Positions 8,814 through 17,770 of a stretch of 64,000 nt of DNA are shown here, in pieces. Position 1 is the first letter of the stretch. The number at the start of each line of letters is the position of its first letter. The DNA lies in assembly GCF_012911975.1 (NCBI RefSeq), contig NZ_SMDQ01000019.1, positions 22,436-86,435 on the forward strand, written 5' to 3'. Position numbers and translations under genes: made by a program. The notes beneath the pieces were generated by a model, which did not search any database, was not told where the DNA came from, and saw only the letters and a program-made list of their open reading frames with translations. The stretch is from Nodosilinea sp. P-1105. GTDB lineage: Bacteria; Cyanobacteriota; Cyanobacteriia; Phormidesmidales; Phormidesmidaceae.

Positions 8814-9682
8814 TAGATTAGGATACGCCCTGCCGCTCCGCCAATGGAGGCCGGTAGGCCTAAGACTAAAATATCACTGAGCCACTCTTGCCAGGGGTCG
8901 CTGGGGCTGAGCTGCTGAAACATTACCAGCATAATGGCTGAGACCGCCAGGGCTACCACATAAGCGACCAGGGTTTCCGTGGGCGGGCTGAGCAAAAGCC
9001 CTCGTTGCAGCCGTTCGGTGCGGTCGGTAAACCCAGAGGCAAACACAATCGTATAAGACAGCACTAACGATGCCGCCATCACCAGCAACAACCACAGGGG
9101 CGGCAGCGACGCGGCCACCAGGGGTACCTCTTCGGTGGGGGCAATGCTCAAGCCAATCAGCACCGCTCCAATCAGGGTGGCATCTAGGTCCACCAGGGTG
9201 TCGCGCACCTTCGCCAGGGTCGGGGAGGTCAGCCGTCGAGATAGGGGGGCCGTAGTGCGGCGATCGCGACTTCGCTTAGTTTGAAAGGTCGATCGGGCCA
9301 ACGCCACACCCAGCGAAAAGGGTACAGACTCAAACACCAGTTTGCCCGTGGCCTCGGGCAGCGGCGTAGCCAGGGTAATCCGCCGTAGCAAGAGTAGGGC
9401 CAGGGCCGCACACAGAACACCAATCCCCACAGCTTCAATCGTTTCCAGAATCGCTTCCAGGGGGCGGAGGGCCAGGGTTTGCCGAAACCCCTCCACCTGG
9501 GTGAGCAACCAAACCACCAGCAGGGTCAACCCCAGCACCACCAATAACCATCGGGGATCCGTTGCCGACCCGATCGCCCAGACTTCCACGGTATACAGCA
9601 GCGGAATGCCGAATAAGAAGCCGCCAGCAATGCCCCGCAGGATAGCTTGTAATTCGGTGCGCCAGGGAGTGGGGTGAGGCAT
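8813..9682 (-). CDS. TIGR02587 family integral membrane protein
   Basis: 289 residues from MPHPTPWRTE. The frame stays open for another 80 codons upstream, but that part is translation of G-rich tandem repeats and palindromes, so the downstream ATG is preferred. About seven hydrophobic segments are visible, including LLVVLGLTLLVVWLL, VLCAALALLLL and LLLVMAASLVLSYTIVF. The TIGR02587 family has no proven role; it is regularly adjacent to TIGR02588, as here. The 5' flank holds tandem 8-bp repeats that may affect expression. Confidence 0.8.
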   Translation of the reverse strand: MPHPTPWRTELQAILRGIAGGFLFGIPLLYTVEVWAIGSATDPRWLLVVLGLTLLVVWLLTQVEGFRQTLALRPLEAILETIEAVGIGVLCAALALLLLRRITLATPLPEATGKLVFESVPFSLGVALARSTFQTKRSRDRRTTAPLSRRLTSPTLAKVRDTLVDLDATLIGAVLIGLSIAPTEEVPLVAASLPPLWLLLVMAASLVLSYTIVFASGFTDRTERLQRGLLLSPPTETLVAYVVALAVSAIMLVMFQQLSPSDPWQEWLSDILVLGLPASIGGAAGRILI

Positions 9683-9690
9683 GGGGAGGT

Positions 9691-9738
9691 GGGGGGATGG
9701 GGGGATGGGGGGATGGGGGGATGGGGGGATGGGGGGAT
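9691..9738. repeat. Tandem 8-bp repeat GGGGGGAT x6
   Basis: Six consecutive copies of an 8-bp unit, immediately 5' of the TIGR02587 start. The G-runs on the + strand could form G-quadruplexes, and the copy number is likely to vary by slippage. Confidence 0.85.
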
Positions 9739-9985
9739 GCGTAGGGGCGGACCTGGGTGTCCGCCCTGGCGAGGAATGGGAAGGTGGGAGAGGTGGGGAA
9801 GGCAGGGGGATGAGGGGGCGGGTAGATGGGTAGGGGCGGACCTGGGTGTCCGCCCTGGGGAGGGATGGGGTGGTGGGGAAATTTTGGATTTTGGATTTTG
9901 GATTCTTCGCTTTGCTACGCACGGGCTACGCCCTACGTTCTTCTTTTTTCGTTCTTCAGATACGACCTGGGTGTCCGCCCTGGTG
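9739..9985. repeat. Cluster of GGGCGGAC/GTCCGCCC palindromes and a shared 30-bp block
   Basis: The hairpin GGGCGGAC-ctgggt-GTCCGCCC occurs near 9745 and 9836, and a half-copy near 9964. The block CTTTGCTACGCACGGGCTAC, continuing to about 9939, recurs at 44819, together with a downstream CGTTCTTCAGATACG (9950-9964 and 44866-44880). These are dispersed intergenic repeats, not coding. Confidence 0.75.
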
Positions 9986-10120
9986 GAGAATGGTGCGAGG
10001 GGGTGGATGGGTGGATAGAGTTTGAAATCTTATAAAAACCTCAGCATCTACAGATTTCCACAAAACATTCGTTAGCGTAAACAAGACAACAAATTGCGGT
10101 AAATGCCAAGGACATTTGTT

Positions 10121-10552
10121 ATGACTCAAGCAAAATTAGGCGACAACGTCTCCATTCACTACACTGGCAAACTAGAAGATGGTACGGTATTCGACTCATC
10201 TCGCGATCGCGACCCACTGCAATTTTCCCTGGGCGGTGGCCAGGTGATTCCTGGATTTGAAGCGGCTGTCATGGGTATGACCCCCGGCGACTCTAAAACA
10301 GAGGTGATTGATGCGGAAGCCGCCTATGGTCCTCACCGGGACGAAATGGTGATGGTGGTCGAACGCACCCAAATCCCCGAGGATATTCCCCTTGATGTCG
10401 GCGTGCAACTCCAATTGCGTGGTCCCCAGGGGCAACTGTTACCTGTGCTAGTGACAGAACTCTCAGATGCTGAGGTCACCCTAGATGCAAATCATCCGCT
10501 GGCGGGGGAAAAGCTGATTTTTGATATCGAGCTGTTGGATATTGCCAGCTAG
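10121..10552 (+). CDS. FKBP-type peptidyl-prolyl isomerase, SlyD-like
   Basis: 143 residues from MTQAKLGDNV; an upstream TTG-type start would only add six residues. The FKBP core is clear: VSIHYTGKLEDGTVFDSS, then GGGQVIPGFEAAVMGM, with the active-site Tyr/Phe/Asp pattern. Residues about 70-120 form an inserted IF chaperone flap as in SlyD. The protein lacks the long His-rich metal-binding tail of E. coli SlyD. The expected role is cytoplasmic prolyl isomerisation and chaperone activity. It stands alone, 119 bp upstream of dnaE-C on the same strand. Confidence 0.9.
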   Translation: MTQAKLGDNVSIHYTGKLEDGTVFDSSRDRDPLQFSLGGGQVIPGFEAAVMGMTPGDSKTEVIDAEAAYGPHRDEMVMVVERTQIPEDIPLDVGVQLQLRGPQGQLLPVLVTELSDAEVTLDANHPLAGEKLIFDIELLDIAS

Positions 10553-10671
10553 GGCTGTAGGCGCCGCTCATGATTGTAGGAATTTTGCTAGCTGTGAGCG
10601 GTGCCGCATACCCACCATAGGCTATAGAGTAAGTAGCTATAGCTGCATATAGACACCAGAGCGTCACCACC

Positions 10672-10779
10672 ATGGCCAAAATTGTCAGCCGCCAATCCTT
10701 AGGAGTCCAACCCGTCTACGATGTCGGGGTGGCCCAAGACCACAACTTCTTGCTGGCCAACGGGCAGGTGGCGGCCAAC
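10672..10779 (+). other. DnaE split intein C-fragment (36 residues)
   Basis: Intein block F is seen as QDHNFLLANG and block G as VAAN followed by the +1 Cys of the extein (CFN). The penultimate intein residue is Ala where many inteins have His or Ser, as is usual for cyanobacterial DnaE inteins; the terminal Asn needed for cyclisation is present. Confidence 0.95.
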
Positions 10780-12024
10780 TGCTTTAACAAATCCCACTCC
10801 ACCGCCTACGGCTTTGTCACCTTTCAGACCGCCTACCTGAAGGCTAATTACCCGGTCGAGTACATGGCGGCGCTGTTGACCTCTAACAGCGGTGACCAGG
10901 ACAAGGTGCAAATGCACATTGCCAACTGCATCGCCATGGGCATTGAGGTGCTGCCACCCGATATCAACCGCTCCCTGGTAGACTTTACCCCCGAGGGCAA
11001 GAGTATTTTGTTTGGCCTATCGGCGGTGCGAAATGTGGGGCTAGGGGCGATCGAATGTATTCTGAAAAACCGAGAAGCGGATGGGCCGTTTCAGTCCCTG
11101 GCGGAATTATGCGATCGCGTCGATCTCCATTCAGTTAACCGCCGTGCCCTAGAGGCCTTGATCCTTAGCGGAGCCCTGGATACCATCGACCCGAACCGCA
11201 ATCAGTTGGTCCAAGACCTAAGCTTAGTAATTGACTGGGCCCAGGGGCGGGCCAAAGACCGAGAAATTGGCCAGGGCAACCTGTTCGACGTGATCATGGG
11301 CAGTGGCGACAGCCAGGCGGCATCCCCCGCCGCTGGCTATGAAACCGCCCCTAAAGCGCCCCTGGTGGCCGATTTTGATCCCCAAGAAAAGCTGCGCCAG
11401 GAAAAAGAGCTGCTCGGGTTCTACATTTCCGATCATCCCCTTAAGTCGGTACAACGCCCCGCTCGCATTTTGGCCCCCATCAACCTCAGCGAACTGCACG
11501 AGCAACCCGACAATGTCACCCTCAGTGCCATCATCATCCTGGCCGGGGTAAAGCCGGTGATCACCAAAAAGGGCGATCGCATGGCCATTGTCCAACTGGA
11601 AGACCTAACCGGCCAGGCAGAAGCCGTCGTCTTTCCCAAATCCTTTGAACGGATTGGTCAGCACATTGTCGCCGACAAACGCCTGATGATCTGGGGCAAA
11701 GTGGATCGCCGGGACGACCGGGTGCAGTTCATCATTGATGATGCTGAACCGATTGAAGACGTGCGCATGGTGATGGTGGAATTGGACCCACGCCTCGCCG
11801 GAGACATTGAACAACAGCACCGCCTGCGCAACGTCATCCGCAGCAACCAGGGGGATGATCCCAAATATGCCCGAGTACCAGTCATTGCGGTGATTGGGGC
11901 CAACCAGCAGCGCCAGTTTGTGCGGCTAGGGGCACAATTTCGGGTCAAAGACCCGGAAGCGGCGGTGAATGCCCTGGTCAAGGCAGACTTTAAAGCGAAG
12001 GCTACGCCCCTGATTAGCGCTTGA
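10672..12024 (+). CDS. dnaE: DNA polymerase III alpha subunit, C-terminal half with split intein IntC
   Basis: 450 residues. The first 36 are the C-terminal split intein (IntC), and the remaining ~414 are the C-terminal alpha-subunit extein starting CFNKSHSTAYGF. Extein landmarks include a finger/HhH region (around ALILSGALDTI) and an OB-fold (VTKKGDRMAIVQLEDLTG, starting at I). In cyanobacteria DnaE is made from two separate genes and joined by protein trans-splicing; the partner carrying IntN is not in this window. The ATG at 10672 matches the conserved IntC start exactly. Function: replicative DNA synthesis. Confidence 0.97.
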   Translation: MAKIVSRQSLGVQPVYDVGVAQDHNFLLANGQVAANCFNKSHSTAYGFVTFQTAYLKANYPVEYMAALLTSNSGDQDKVQMHIANCIAMGIEVLPPDINRSLVDFTPEGKSILFGLSAVRNVGLGAIECILKNREADGPFQSLAELCDRVDLHSVNRRALEALILSGALDTIDPNRNQLVQDLSLVIDWAQGRAKDREIGQGNLFDVIMGSGDSQAASPAAGYETAPKAPLVADFDPQEKLRQEKELLGFYISDHPLKSVQRPARILAPINLSELHEQPDNVTLSAIIILAGVKPVITKKGDRMAIVQLEDLTGQAEAVVFPKSFERIGQHIVADKRLMIWGKVDRRDDRVQFIIDDAEPIEDVRMVMVELDPRLAGDIEQQHRLRNVIRSNQGDDPKYARVPVIAVIGANQQRQFVRLGAQFRVKDPEAAVNALVKADFKAKATPLISA

Positions 12025-12110
12025 GGTCGGGGTCGGGGGTCGGGTTTTAGGTGTTAGGTGTCAGGTGCTAGGTCCGTGAACCGCTAGCCGGAAACTGTCC
12101 ACCGCCCGCC

Positions 12111-12354
12111 TAGTGGTCTGTCAAGCCTAAAAATTAGAGTAAGCGCTTTACAAAAGCCTCTGATCTTCAGGTAGATTGCTTCAACACATCAGGACTTATG
12201 ATCCCCTCCCACGGAGGGGTGCCCGGAGGGCAGGGTGGGTCTTTTCGGGTTTGCTTGACCCACCCCTACCCCTCCAAAGGAGGGGATTTCGGACCTTGAT
12301 GCCACCAAATCTCTACATCTGCTAACCCTAAATTCAAGACTTGACGCTGCACTA
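12111..12354. mobile_element. TA-flanked miniature element (MITE), copy A
   Basis: The 244-bp segment starts TAGTGGTCTGTCAAG and ends CTTGACGCTGCACTA, imperfect terminal inverted repeats bounded by TA. An inverted copy lies at 51141-51406. The interior has a GC-rich hairpin built on CCCCTCC/GGAGGGG and GACCCACC/GGTGGGTC. TA duplication is typical of IS630/Tc1-mariner elements; no transposase is encoded. The ctaE stop codon (12352-12354) lies in its right terminus. Confidence 0.8.
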
Positions 12355-12957
12355 AAGCAGCGTCAACAGATAAATCAGCGAAAACAGCACAATCCACACC
12401 ACATCTACGAAGTGCCAGTAGATTTCTGCCATCTCTGGCCCCACATGGGTCACGTCATTGTAGTGGCCGGCCCGGCGCGATCGCCACAGCACCCCCAAAA
12501 TCAGCACCAGCCCAATAAAGACGTGAGCTCCGTGGAACCCGGTCATCAGGTAAAAGCAGTTGCTAAACAGGTTGGTCTTGAGCCCGTAGCCCAGATTCAT
12601 GTATTCATAAATCTGACCTGCCAGGAAGACCGCCCCCATGGCGGCTGTGATCCCGAACCATTTGCGCATCCCGGCCAGGTCGTTTTGCTTGATCGCCTTG
12701 GTGCCCAGGTTAATCACCCAGCTGCTGGATACCAGAATGATGGTGTTGATCCCCGGCAGGAGCAGCTCCACTTCAGTTTCTGCCGGGGGCCACTCGGCGA
12801 TCGCACTGCGAAACACCAAAAACACCGCAAAGAAGCCGGCAAACATCAGGAACTCTGAGGCCAAAAACGTCAGTAGCCCCAGCACTCGCAGGTCCTGGTG
12901 TTCTTCATGGGCCACAGCCGGGGTGGCCGTTGGGTTAGAGTCAATTGCGCCTTGCAT
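12352..12957 (-). CDS. ctaE: Cytochrome c oxidase subunit III
   Basis: 201 residues with five hydrophobic helices, a compact bacterial subunit III. Landmarks: FLASEFLMFAGFF, the conserved FHGAHVFIGL and the C-terminal WHFVDVVWIVLF. Subunit III stabilises the oxidase core in the membrane. It is the last gene of ctaC-ctaD-ctaE on the minus strand, 75 bp after ctaD. The TAG stop is formed where the TA-flanked miniature element begins; the last residues (TLL) are encoded by sequence complementary to the element end, so the original C-terminus may have been altered slightly. Confidence 0.95.
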   Translation of the reverse strand: MQGAIDSNPTATPAVAHEEHQDLRVLGLLTFLASEFLMFAGFFAVFLVFRSAIAEWPPAETEVELLLPGINTIILVSSSWVINLGTKAIKQNDLAGMRKWFGITAAMGAVFLAGQIYEYMNLGYGLKTNLFSNCFYLMTGFHGAHVFIGLVLILGVLWRSRRAGHYNDVTHVGPEMAEIYWHFVDVVWIVLFSLIYLLTLL

Positions 12958-13032
12958 GGTGAGTCAGGGGGTAAGGGACAAAGAAGACCGTAGGGGCAGT
13001 CCGGTGTGTCTGCCCCCATGTTTCAACAATCA

Positions 13033-14697
13033 TCATTTAGGCACGATCGCCTCTTCAGCTGGTGCCTCCGCTGTGGGGTCAAAGCCGTAATCATAGGGGC
13101 CATGGGTCAACACCGGCAACACCTCCCAGTTTTCAATAATCGGCGGTGACGCGGTGGTCCATTCCAGGGTCATGGCATTCCAGGGATTACCACCCGCCTT
13201 AGGCCCCTTCATCCAGCTCCAAATGACATTGAAGTAGAACGGAATCACCGATACCGCCAGAATGTACGCCCCTACGGTCACCAGTTGGTTGAGTCCTTGA
13301 AACTGAGGGTCATACATTGCTACCCGCCGCGGCATCCCCTGCATCCCGAGGGAGTGCATGGGAGTAAAGGTGAGAATGGTGCCAATGAAAGTGAGTACAA
13401 AGTGAACTTTGCCCAGGGGCTCGTTCAGCATCCGGCCCGTGATTTTCGGGAACCAGTGGTACACCCCGGCATAGATACCGAACACAGAGCCGCCAAACAA
13501 CACGTAGTGGAAGTGGCCCACCACGTAGTAGGTGTCATGCACGTGAATGTCGAAGGGAGCCGCCCCCAGGGTAACGCCACTGAGGCCACCGAACACAAAC
13601 ATCAACAGCAACCCGACGGCAAACAGCATAGCGGTGGTGTAGCGAATTTTGCCCCCCCATAGGGTGGCCGTCCAGCTAAAGATTTTGATGCCCGTGGGCA
13701 CCGCTACAATCAGCGTCGAAATGGTAAAGAAAATTCGCATCCAGGGGGGGGTGCCACTGGTAAACATGTGGTGCACCCACACAAACAGCCCCACCAGGCA
13801 GATAGTTAACGACGAGTAGGCGATCGCCTTATAACCAAAAATTGGCTTGCGGGCGTGCACCGGAATCACCTCCGACATAATGCCAAAGATGGGCAAAATC
13901 ATCAGATACACTGCCGGGTGAGAGTAGAACCAGAACAGGTGCTGATACACCACCACATTACCCCCGGCATCCGGCTTAAAGAAGGAGGTACCGAAGTTGA
14001 TGTCAAACAAGAGCAGAATCAACCCCGCCGCCAGCACTGGCGTAGAAAACAAGGCCAGCAGTGAAGTGGCCACCATGGCCCAGCAAAACAGGGGAATCTG
14101 ATCCCAGGCCATGCTGGGTACCCGCATTTTCCAGATCGTCACCAAAAAGTTGACCGACCCCAAAATCGACGATGTCCCCACCATTACAATCGCCAGAATC
14201 CACATGGTTTGGGCCGCGTTGGCAGTAATTTCGCTCAGGGGTGGATAGGAGGTCCAGCCCGCCTGGGCACCGCCAAAGTAAAAGCTGCCCAGCAGCAAGG
14301 CCCCCGCTGGCGGGTTCAGCCAAAAGGCCAGGGCGTTGAGCTTGGGGAAGGCCATATCCCGGGCCCCAATCATCAGCGGAATCAGGTAGTTGCCAAAGCC
14401 ACCAATCGCCGCTGGCACAATCCACAGGAAGATCATGATCGTGCCGTGGTTGGTCAAAAAAGCATTGTAGAGATCAGGGCTAAGAAAGTCAGAATCTGGG
14501 GTGGCCAACTCGGTGCGCATCAGCACCGCCATAAAGCCCCCAACCAGGTAGAACAAAAATGAGGTCACCAGGTATTGAATGCCAATCACCTTGTGATCCA
14601 CATTAAAGGTGAAATAGTCGTACCACTTCCACTTTTCGGGGTGGCCATGGCCGGCTGGGGCCTCAGGGCGATTCACTTGCAGGTCTGCTTGAGCCAT
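13033..14697 (-). CDS. ctaD: Cytochrome c oxidase subunit I
   Basis: 554 residues, about 12 membrane helices. Haem and copper ligands are visible: the His in TNHGTIMIF, the HPAVY motif with the cross-linking Tyr, the HH pair in WVHHMF and the HDTYYVVGHFHYV pair. The motif YSHPAV replaces the Glu-containing form, placing the enzyme in subtype A2 of the haem-copper oxidases, whose K/D proton entry uses Tyr-Ser. It catalyses O2 reduction coupled to proton pumping. It lies 59 bp downstream of ctaC. Confidence 0.97.
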   Translation of the reverse strand: MAQADLQVNRPEAPAGHGHPEKWKWYDYFTFNVDHKVIGIQYLVTSFLFYLVGGFMAVLMRTELATPDSDFLSPDLYNAFLTNHGTIMIFLWIVPAAIGGFGNYLIPLMIGARDMAFPKLNALAFWLNPPAGALLLGSFYFGGAQAGWTSYPPLSEITANAAQTMWILAIVMVGTSSILGSVNFLVTIWKMRVPSMAWDQIPLFCWAMVATSLLALFSTPVLAAGLILLLFDINFGTSFFKPDAGGNVVVYQHLFWFYSHPAVYLMILPIFGIMSEVIPVHARKPIFGYKAIAYSSLTICLVGLFVWVHHMFTSGTPPWMRIFFTISTLIVAVPTGIKIFSWTATLWGGKIRYTTAMLFAVGLLLMFVFGGLSGVTLGAAPFDIHVHDTYYVVGHFHYVLFGGSVFGIYAGVYHWFPKITGRMLNEPLGKVHFVLTFIGTILTFTPMHSLGMQGMPRRVAMYDPQFQGLNQLVTVGAYILAVSVIPFYFNVIWSWMKGPKAGGNPWNAMTLEWTTASPPIIENWEVLPVLTHGPYDYGFDPTAEAPAEEAIVPK

Positions 14698-14756
14698 AAA
14701 GAAGCAATTAAAACATCAACGATCAAAGTGAGCAGGTCAGTCAATCTAGACCAGGC

Positions 14757-15752
14757 CTAAGGCTTGACTGGGTCAGCCAATTGAGCCAACTGCGTCGGAT
14801 CCACTGGCATCGCTTGAGTGGCGGTGGCCAGGTACTCGGCATCGGTGCGGGATGTGGCCACAGCGGCATCGCCAGAGGGTGCCTGGGCCACCCGACTGGC
14901 CACCCAGTCGGCATAGTCTTCCACAGAATGGACAATCACCTGGGTGCGCATGGCCCCGTGGTAGGCACCGCATAGCTCAGCGCAGACTACTGGATAGGTC
15001 CCTTCCCGGGTGGCGACAAATCTGAGCTCAGCGGTTTGTCCTGGCAGGGCGTCTTGCTTCAGCCGAAACTGGGGTACCCAAAAGGAATGAATCACATCCT
15101 GGGCTTCGATCATCAGTTGCACATCCTGCCCCACTGGCACATGCAGTTCCCCATCGGTAATGCCCGTATCGGGATAGCGGAAAATCCAGGCGTACTGCAT
15201 ACCCGTCACATTAACCGTTACATCTGGCGCACGAACCTCCTTCAACGAGGAAGCCCCAAACCCATACACCTGGACGTTGGTATAAACGCTGTCTTCTGCT
15301 TCGCTTTGGGCCAGCAGGGGAGATCCCACATCAATGACGTTTTTCTGGGGCGCTTGGGCCACCATCGTGCCGTGACCATGGTGGCCACCTGGGGTAAAAC
15401 CGCCCATCTCCTGAAATACCGATACGCTGTAAATCCCTAGACCGACCACAATCACGGCAGGAATAGCGGTCCAGAAGGCTTCTAGGGGTAGATTACCCTC
15501 CACAGGTAGGCCATCAGTGTCGTCCCCCTTGGGGCGGCGAAATCGAATGAAAAAGTAAATGATCGTTCCCTGCACCACGATGAATAGTGCCGTGCCAATG
15601 GTCATCATGACGTTAAATAGGTCGTCGACCAGAGGGGCCTGTTCCGAGGCTTGCAGCGGTAGCAGGTGGTTGTTTTGCCCGTACCACAGGCTCACAAGGG
15701 TGACCACAACACCGATCACCAGGGTTAATAAAGGGGCGGGAATTTGGCTCAT
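14757..15752 (-). CDS. ctaC: Cytochrome c oxidase subunit II
   Basis: 331 residues from MSQIPAPLLT, chosen because GGGAG lies 7 nt before this ATG; another in-frame ATG 12 codons upstream lacks that. Two membrane helices (about 6-25 and 48-68) precede a periplasmic/lumenal cupredoxin domain. The CuA site is intact: HSFWVPQF, then CAELCGAYHGAM. An unusual His/Gly-rich loop (GGHHGHGTM) follows the second transmembrane region. The subunit accepts electrons from cytochrome c6 or plastocyanin. It is the first gene of the oxidase operon, 252 bp after its start from the divergent unknown ORF's region. Confidence 0.95.
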   Translation of the reverse strand: MSQIPAPLLTLVIGVVVTLVSLWYGQNNHLLPLQASEQAPLVDDLFNVMMTIGTALFIVVQGTIIYFFIRFRRPKGDDTDGLPVEGNLPLEAFWTAIPAVIVVGLGIYSVSVFQEMGGFTPGGHHGHGTMVAQAPQKNVIDVGSPLLAQSEAEDSVYTNVQVYGFGASSLKEVRAPDVTVNVTGMQYAWIFRYPDTGITDGELHVPVGQDVQLMIEAQDVIHSFWVPQFRLKQDALPGQTAELRFVATREGTYPVVCAELCGAYHGAMRTQVIVHSVEDYADWVASRVAQAPSGDAAVATSRTDAEYLATATQAMPVDPTQLAQLADPVKP

Positions 15753-16188
15753 GGCTAGGCTCCCATACAGAAGCAAAGAAGTATTCAATATCAGTCGCGA
15801 AAGTCCCCATAGTCTGGAGCGGCCACCGTGGCATTATCCTGTGGCAAAACGGTGAGCAGACCCAGAGGGGGTTATCTTGCGGAGGCCAAAAAATCATCAG
15901 CCATGCTTCTCGCATCCTAAAGCCGATAATTAGGGGGATCGCAGAAACTTTGGATTTGCTTCAACTCTGCCATCTTTGACCATGAAAATCACGAAGTTTT
16001 GTAACTACTGGTCTGTCAATTCTAAAGTTGTCGGTTGGAGCGGCGGGCGTTGGGGCGATCGCGCCTGCACGTCAGGGTATGGCCTGTCCCTTGCAAATGT
16101 TTTGTTTTCGTAACCAAGCCCCGCGTAAGGACTGACAATGGGCAAGCTATGGGCGGTGGCACAGGTAGTTGTTAAGGGATGTAGCACC

Positions 16189-16464
16189 ATGGACTTTCCA
16201 TCGGCTTCGGGCCAAGACGATATCCGCAAAGAGGCGCTGGTAGCATTGACGGCAAAATTGGTCCAGCAGGGGCACCCGGTCAACTATGCTCAGCATATGG
16301 CCACTGCCTCAATTTTTCAGGCCGATCTCGAGCTGCGCAATGCTCAATTTAGCCGCCTGCTGGCCTGGCTGAAGGAGTACCATGGCGAGCTATACCCTGA
16401 GGCGGTAGAGATCGTAGAGTCTGTACGCCAAGAATTCGAGCGGCGCATCACTGGCCAGTTTTAG
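16189..16464 (+). CDS. Small conserved-looking hypothetical protein
   Basis: 91 residues from MDFPSASGQD, selected for the AAGGGA ribosome site 9 nt upstream. It is mostly helical and charged, with a central YAQHMATASIFQADLELRN and a C-terminal helix ending RQEFERRITGQF. No membrane span or catalytic motif is evident. It sits between the divergent ctaC and the convergent sigma gene. I do not recognise a named family. Confidence 0.65.
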   Translation: MDFPSASGQDDIRKEALVALTAKLVQQGHPVNYAQHMATASIFQADLELRNAQFSRLLAWLKEYHGELYPEAVEIVESVRQEFERRITGQF

Positions 16465-16493
16465 GGCCACAGTGCCAGGCTGAGTATGGCTAA

Positions 16494-16708
16494 AAACCCG
16501 GTTTCTTCGTCACTGCTCTAACGAGATAAGGGATCTGCGGGTTATACGGTGTACCCAATGGCCAGGTTTCGCCCTCGCTCAACCTTCGGTGACCGAGGGC
16601 TGAGCGAAGTCGTTCATGTCATGGCTCCCCTGGGGAGCAAGCCCGATCAGCGAGTACGTTATTTTTCTGCGAGTCCCTAACCTGCTGTCTGACCAAGAAA
16701 CCGGGTTT
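16494..16708. repeat. Widely spaced 14-bp inverted repeat
   Basis: AAACCCGGTTTCTT (16494-16507) and its exact reverse complement (16695-16708) bracket 187 bp that holds no ORF but includes a GCTGAGCGAAGTCG motif. The arrangement resembles a decayed miniature element. Confidence 0.6.
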
Positions 16709-16733
16709 GTGTAGCGGTGTTCTAGACTCAGAC

Positions 16734-16762
16734 AAAAAAGGACGCCAATATCTGACGTCCTT
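16734..16762 (-). terminator. Terminator of the sigma factor gene
   Basis: On the minus strand, AAGGACG and CGTCCTT pair around an 11-nt loop and are followed by a U-run, 25 bp after the sigma stop. Confidence 0.85.
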
Positions 16763-16786
16763 GTCTAGGGGTTATGAGCTGTTAAA

Positions 16787-17770
16787 CTAGCTGGCAATGT
16801 AGCCGTGCATGGCCGATTTACGGCGACGCAGGTGTTTTAGAGCTTGTTGTTCAAGCTGACGCACTCGCTCACGGCTGATGTTCATCCGGTTGCCCACCTT
16901 GGCCAGGGATAGCTCATTGCCATCATCGAGGCCATAGCGCAGGGTAATCACTTCCTTTTGCTGAGGTGTGAGCTCTGACAGCAAGTTACGAATATCCTGC
17001 TTCAGCGATTCTTGAGCCGTAAAGGTTTCTGGGGAAATCCCATCATCCTCTAGCAGTTCTTGCAACTCCGTATCTTGATTGTCACCGATGCGCACATCCA
17101 GGGAAATGGGCTGGCGGGCTAGCACTAAGAACTCACGAATTTGCTTGGGTTCTAGCTCTAGCTCTTCGCCAATTTCCACCGCATTGGGGCTGCGACCGAG
17201 CTTTTGAGACAGCTCTCGCTGGACCCGCTTGATCTTGTTCAGCTTTTCGGTGATGTGGATGGGCAGGCGAATGGTACGGGCTTGCTGGGCGATCGCTCGA
17301 GTAATGGCCTGGCGAATCCACCAGTAGGCATAGGTCGAGAACTTGTACCCCTTGGTGGGGTCAAATTTTTCCACCCCGCGCTCTAGGCCCAGGGTACCTT
17401 CCTGAATTAAATCCAGGAACTCTAGGTTACGCTTTTGGTATTTTTTCGCGATCGCCACCACCAGGCGCAAATTCGCCTCAATCATCTTGCGCTTGGCCCG
17501 CTCCCCTTGGCGTAGGGTGTGATGCAGCTTCTCTTCTGAGAGGTCTGCGGCTTCCGCCCACTCGCGATCAGAAGGCTCACGCTCTAGGCGCTCCTGAAGC
17601 TGCTCATTTAGCTCCAGCAGGGCCATATAGGCCTGCACCTGCTTACCAAAAATAATCTCTTCCTCATGGGTTAGTAGAGGCACCCGCCCAATCTCATGGA
17701 GATAAGTTCGCACAGCGTCGGCACTGTAGAGGGGCTTACTTTTCAACGTCCGGGTTTTGGTTTTTGGCAT
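16787..17770 (-). CDS. RNA polymerase group 2 sigma factor (SigB/SigD-like)
   Basis: 327 residues. Region 1.2 is [16 protein letters not shown]. Region 2 runs through [20 protein letters not shown] to the -10 recognition helix [18 protein letters not shown]. Region 3 follows, and region 4.2 contains the -35 helix [18 protein letters not shown]. It lacks the long region 1.1 of primary sigma factors, which with this length marks a group 2 (non-essential, stress- or nutrient-responsive) factor of cyanobacteria. Start: ATG with GAGGTC 5 nt upstream. Precise paralogue (B, C, D or E) cannot be decided by eye. It has its own terminator. Confidence 0.92.
   Translation of the reverse strand: MPKTKTRTLKSKPLYSADAVRTYLHEIGRVPLLTHEEEIIFGKQVQAYMALLELNEQLQERLEREPSDREWAEAADLSEEKLHHTLRQGERAKRKMIEANLRLVVAIAKKYQKRNLEFLDLIQEGTLGLERGVEKFDPTKGYKFSTYAYWWIRQAITRAIAQQARTIRLPIHITEKLNKIKRVQRELSQKLGRSPNAVEIGEELELEPKQIREFLVLARQPISLDVRIGDNQDTELQELLEDDGISPETFTAQESLKQDIRNLLSELTPQQKEVITLRYGLDDGNELSLAKVGNRMNISRERVRQLEQQALKHLRRRKSAMHGYIAS

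Noticed and set aside
9691-9738. Possible CRISPR-like tandem array
   Set aside because: The unit is only 8 bp with no spacers, so it is a simple microsatellite.
12482-12870. Long antisense frames within the ctaCDE genes
   Set aside because: They are mirror frames of GC-rich coding sequence, without starts or homology.
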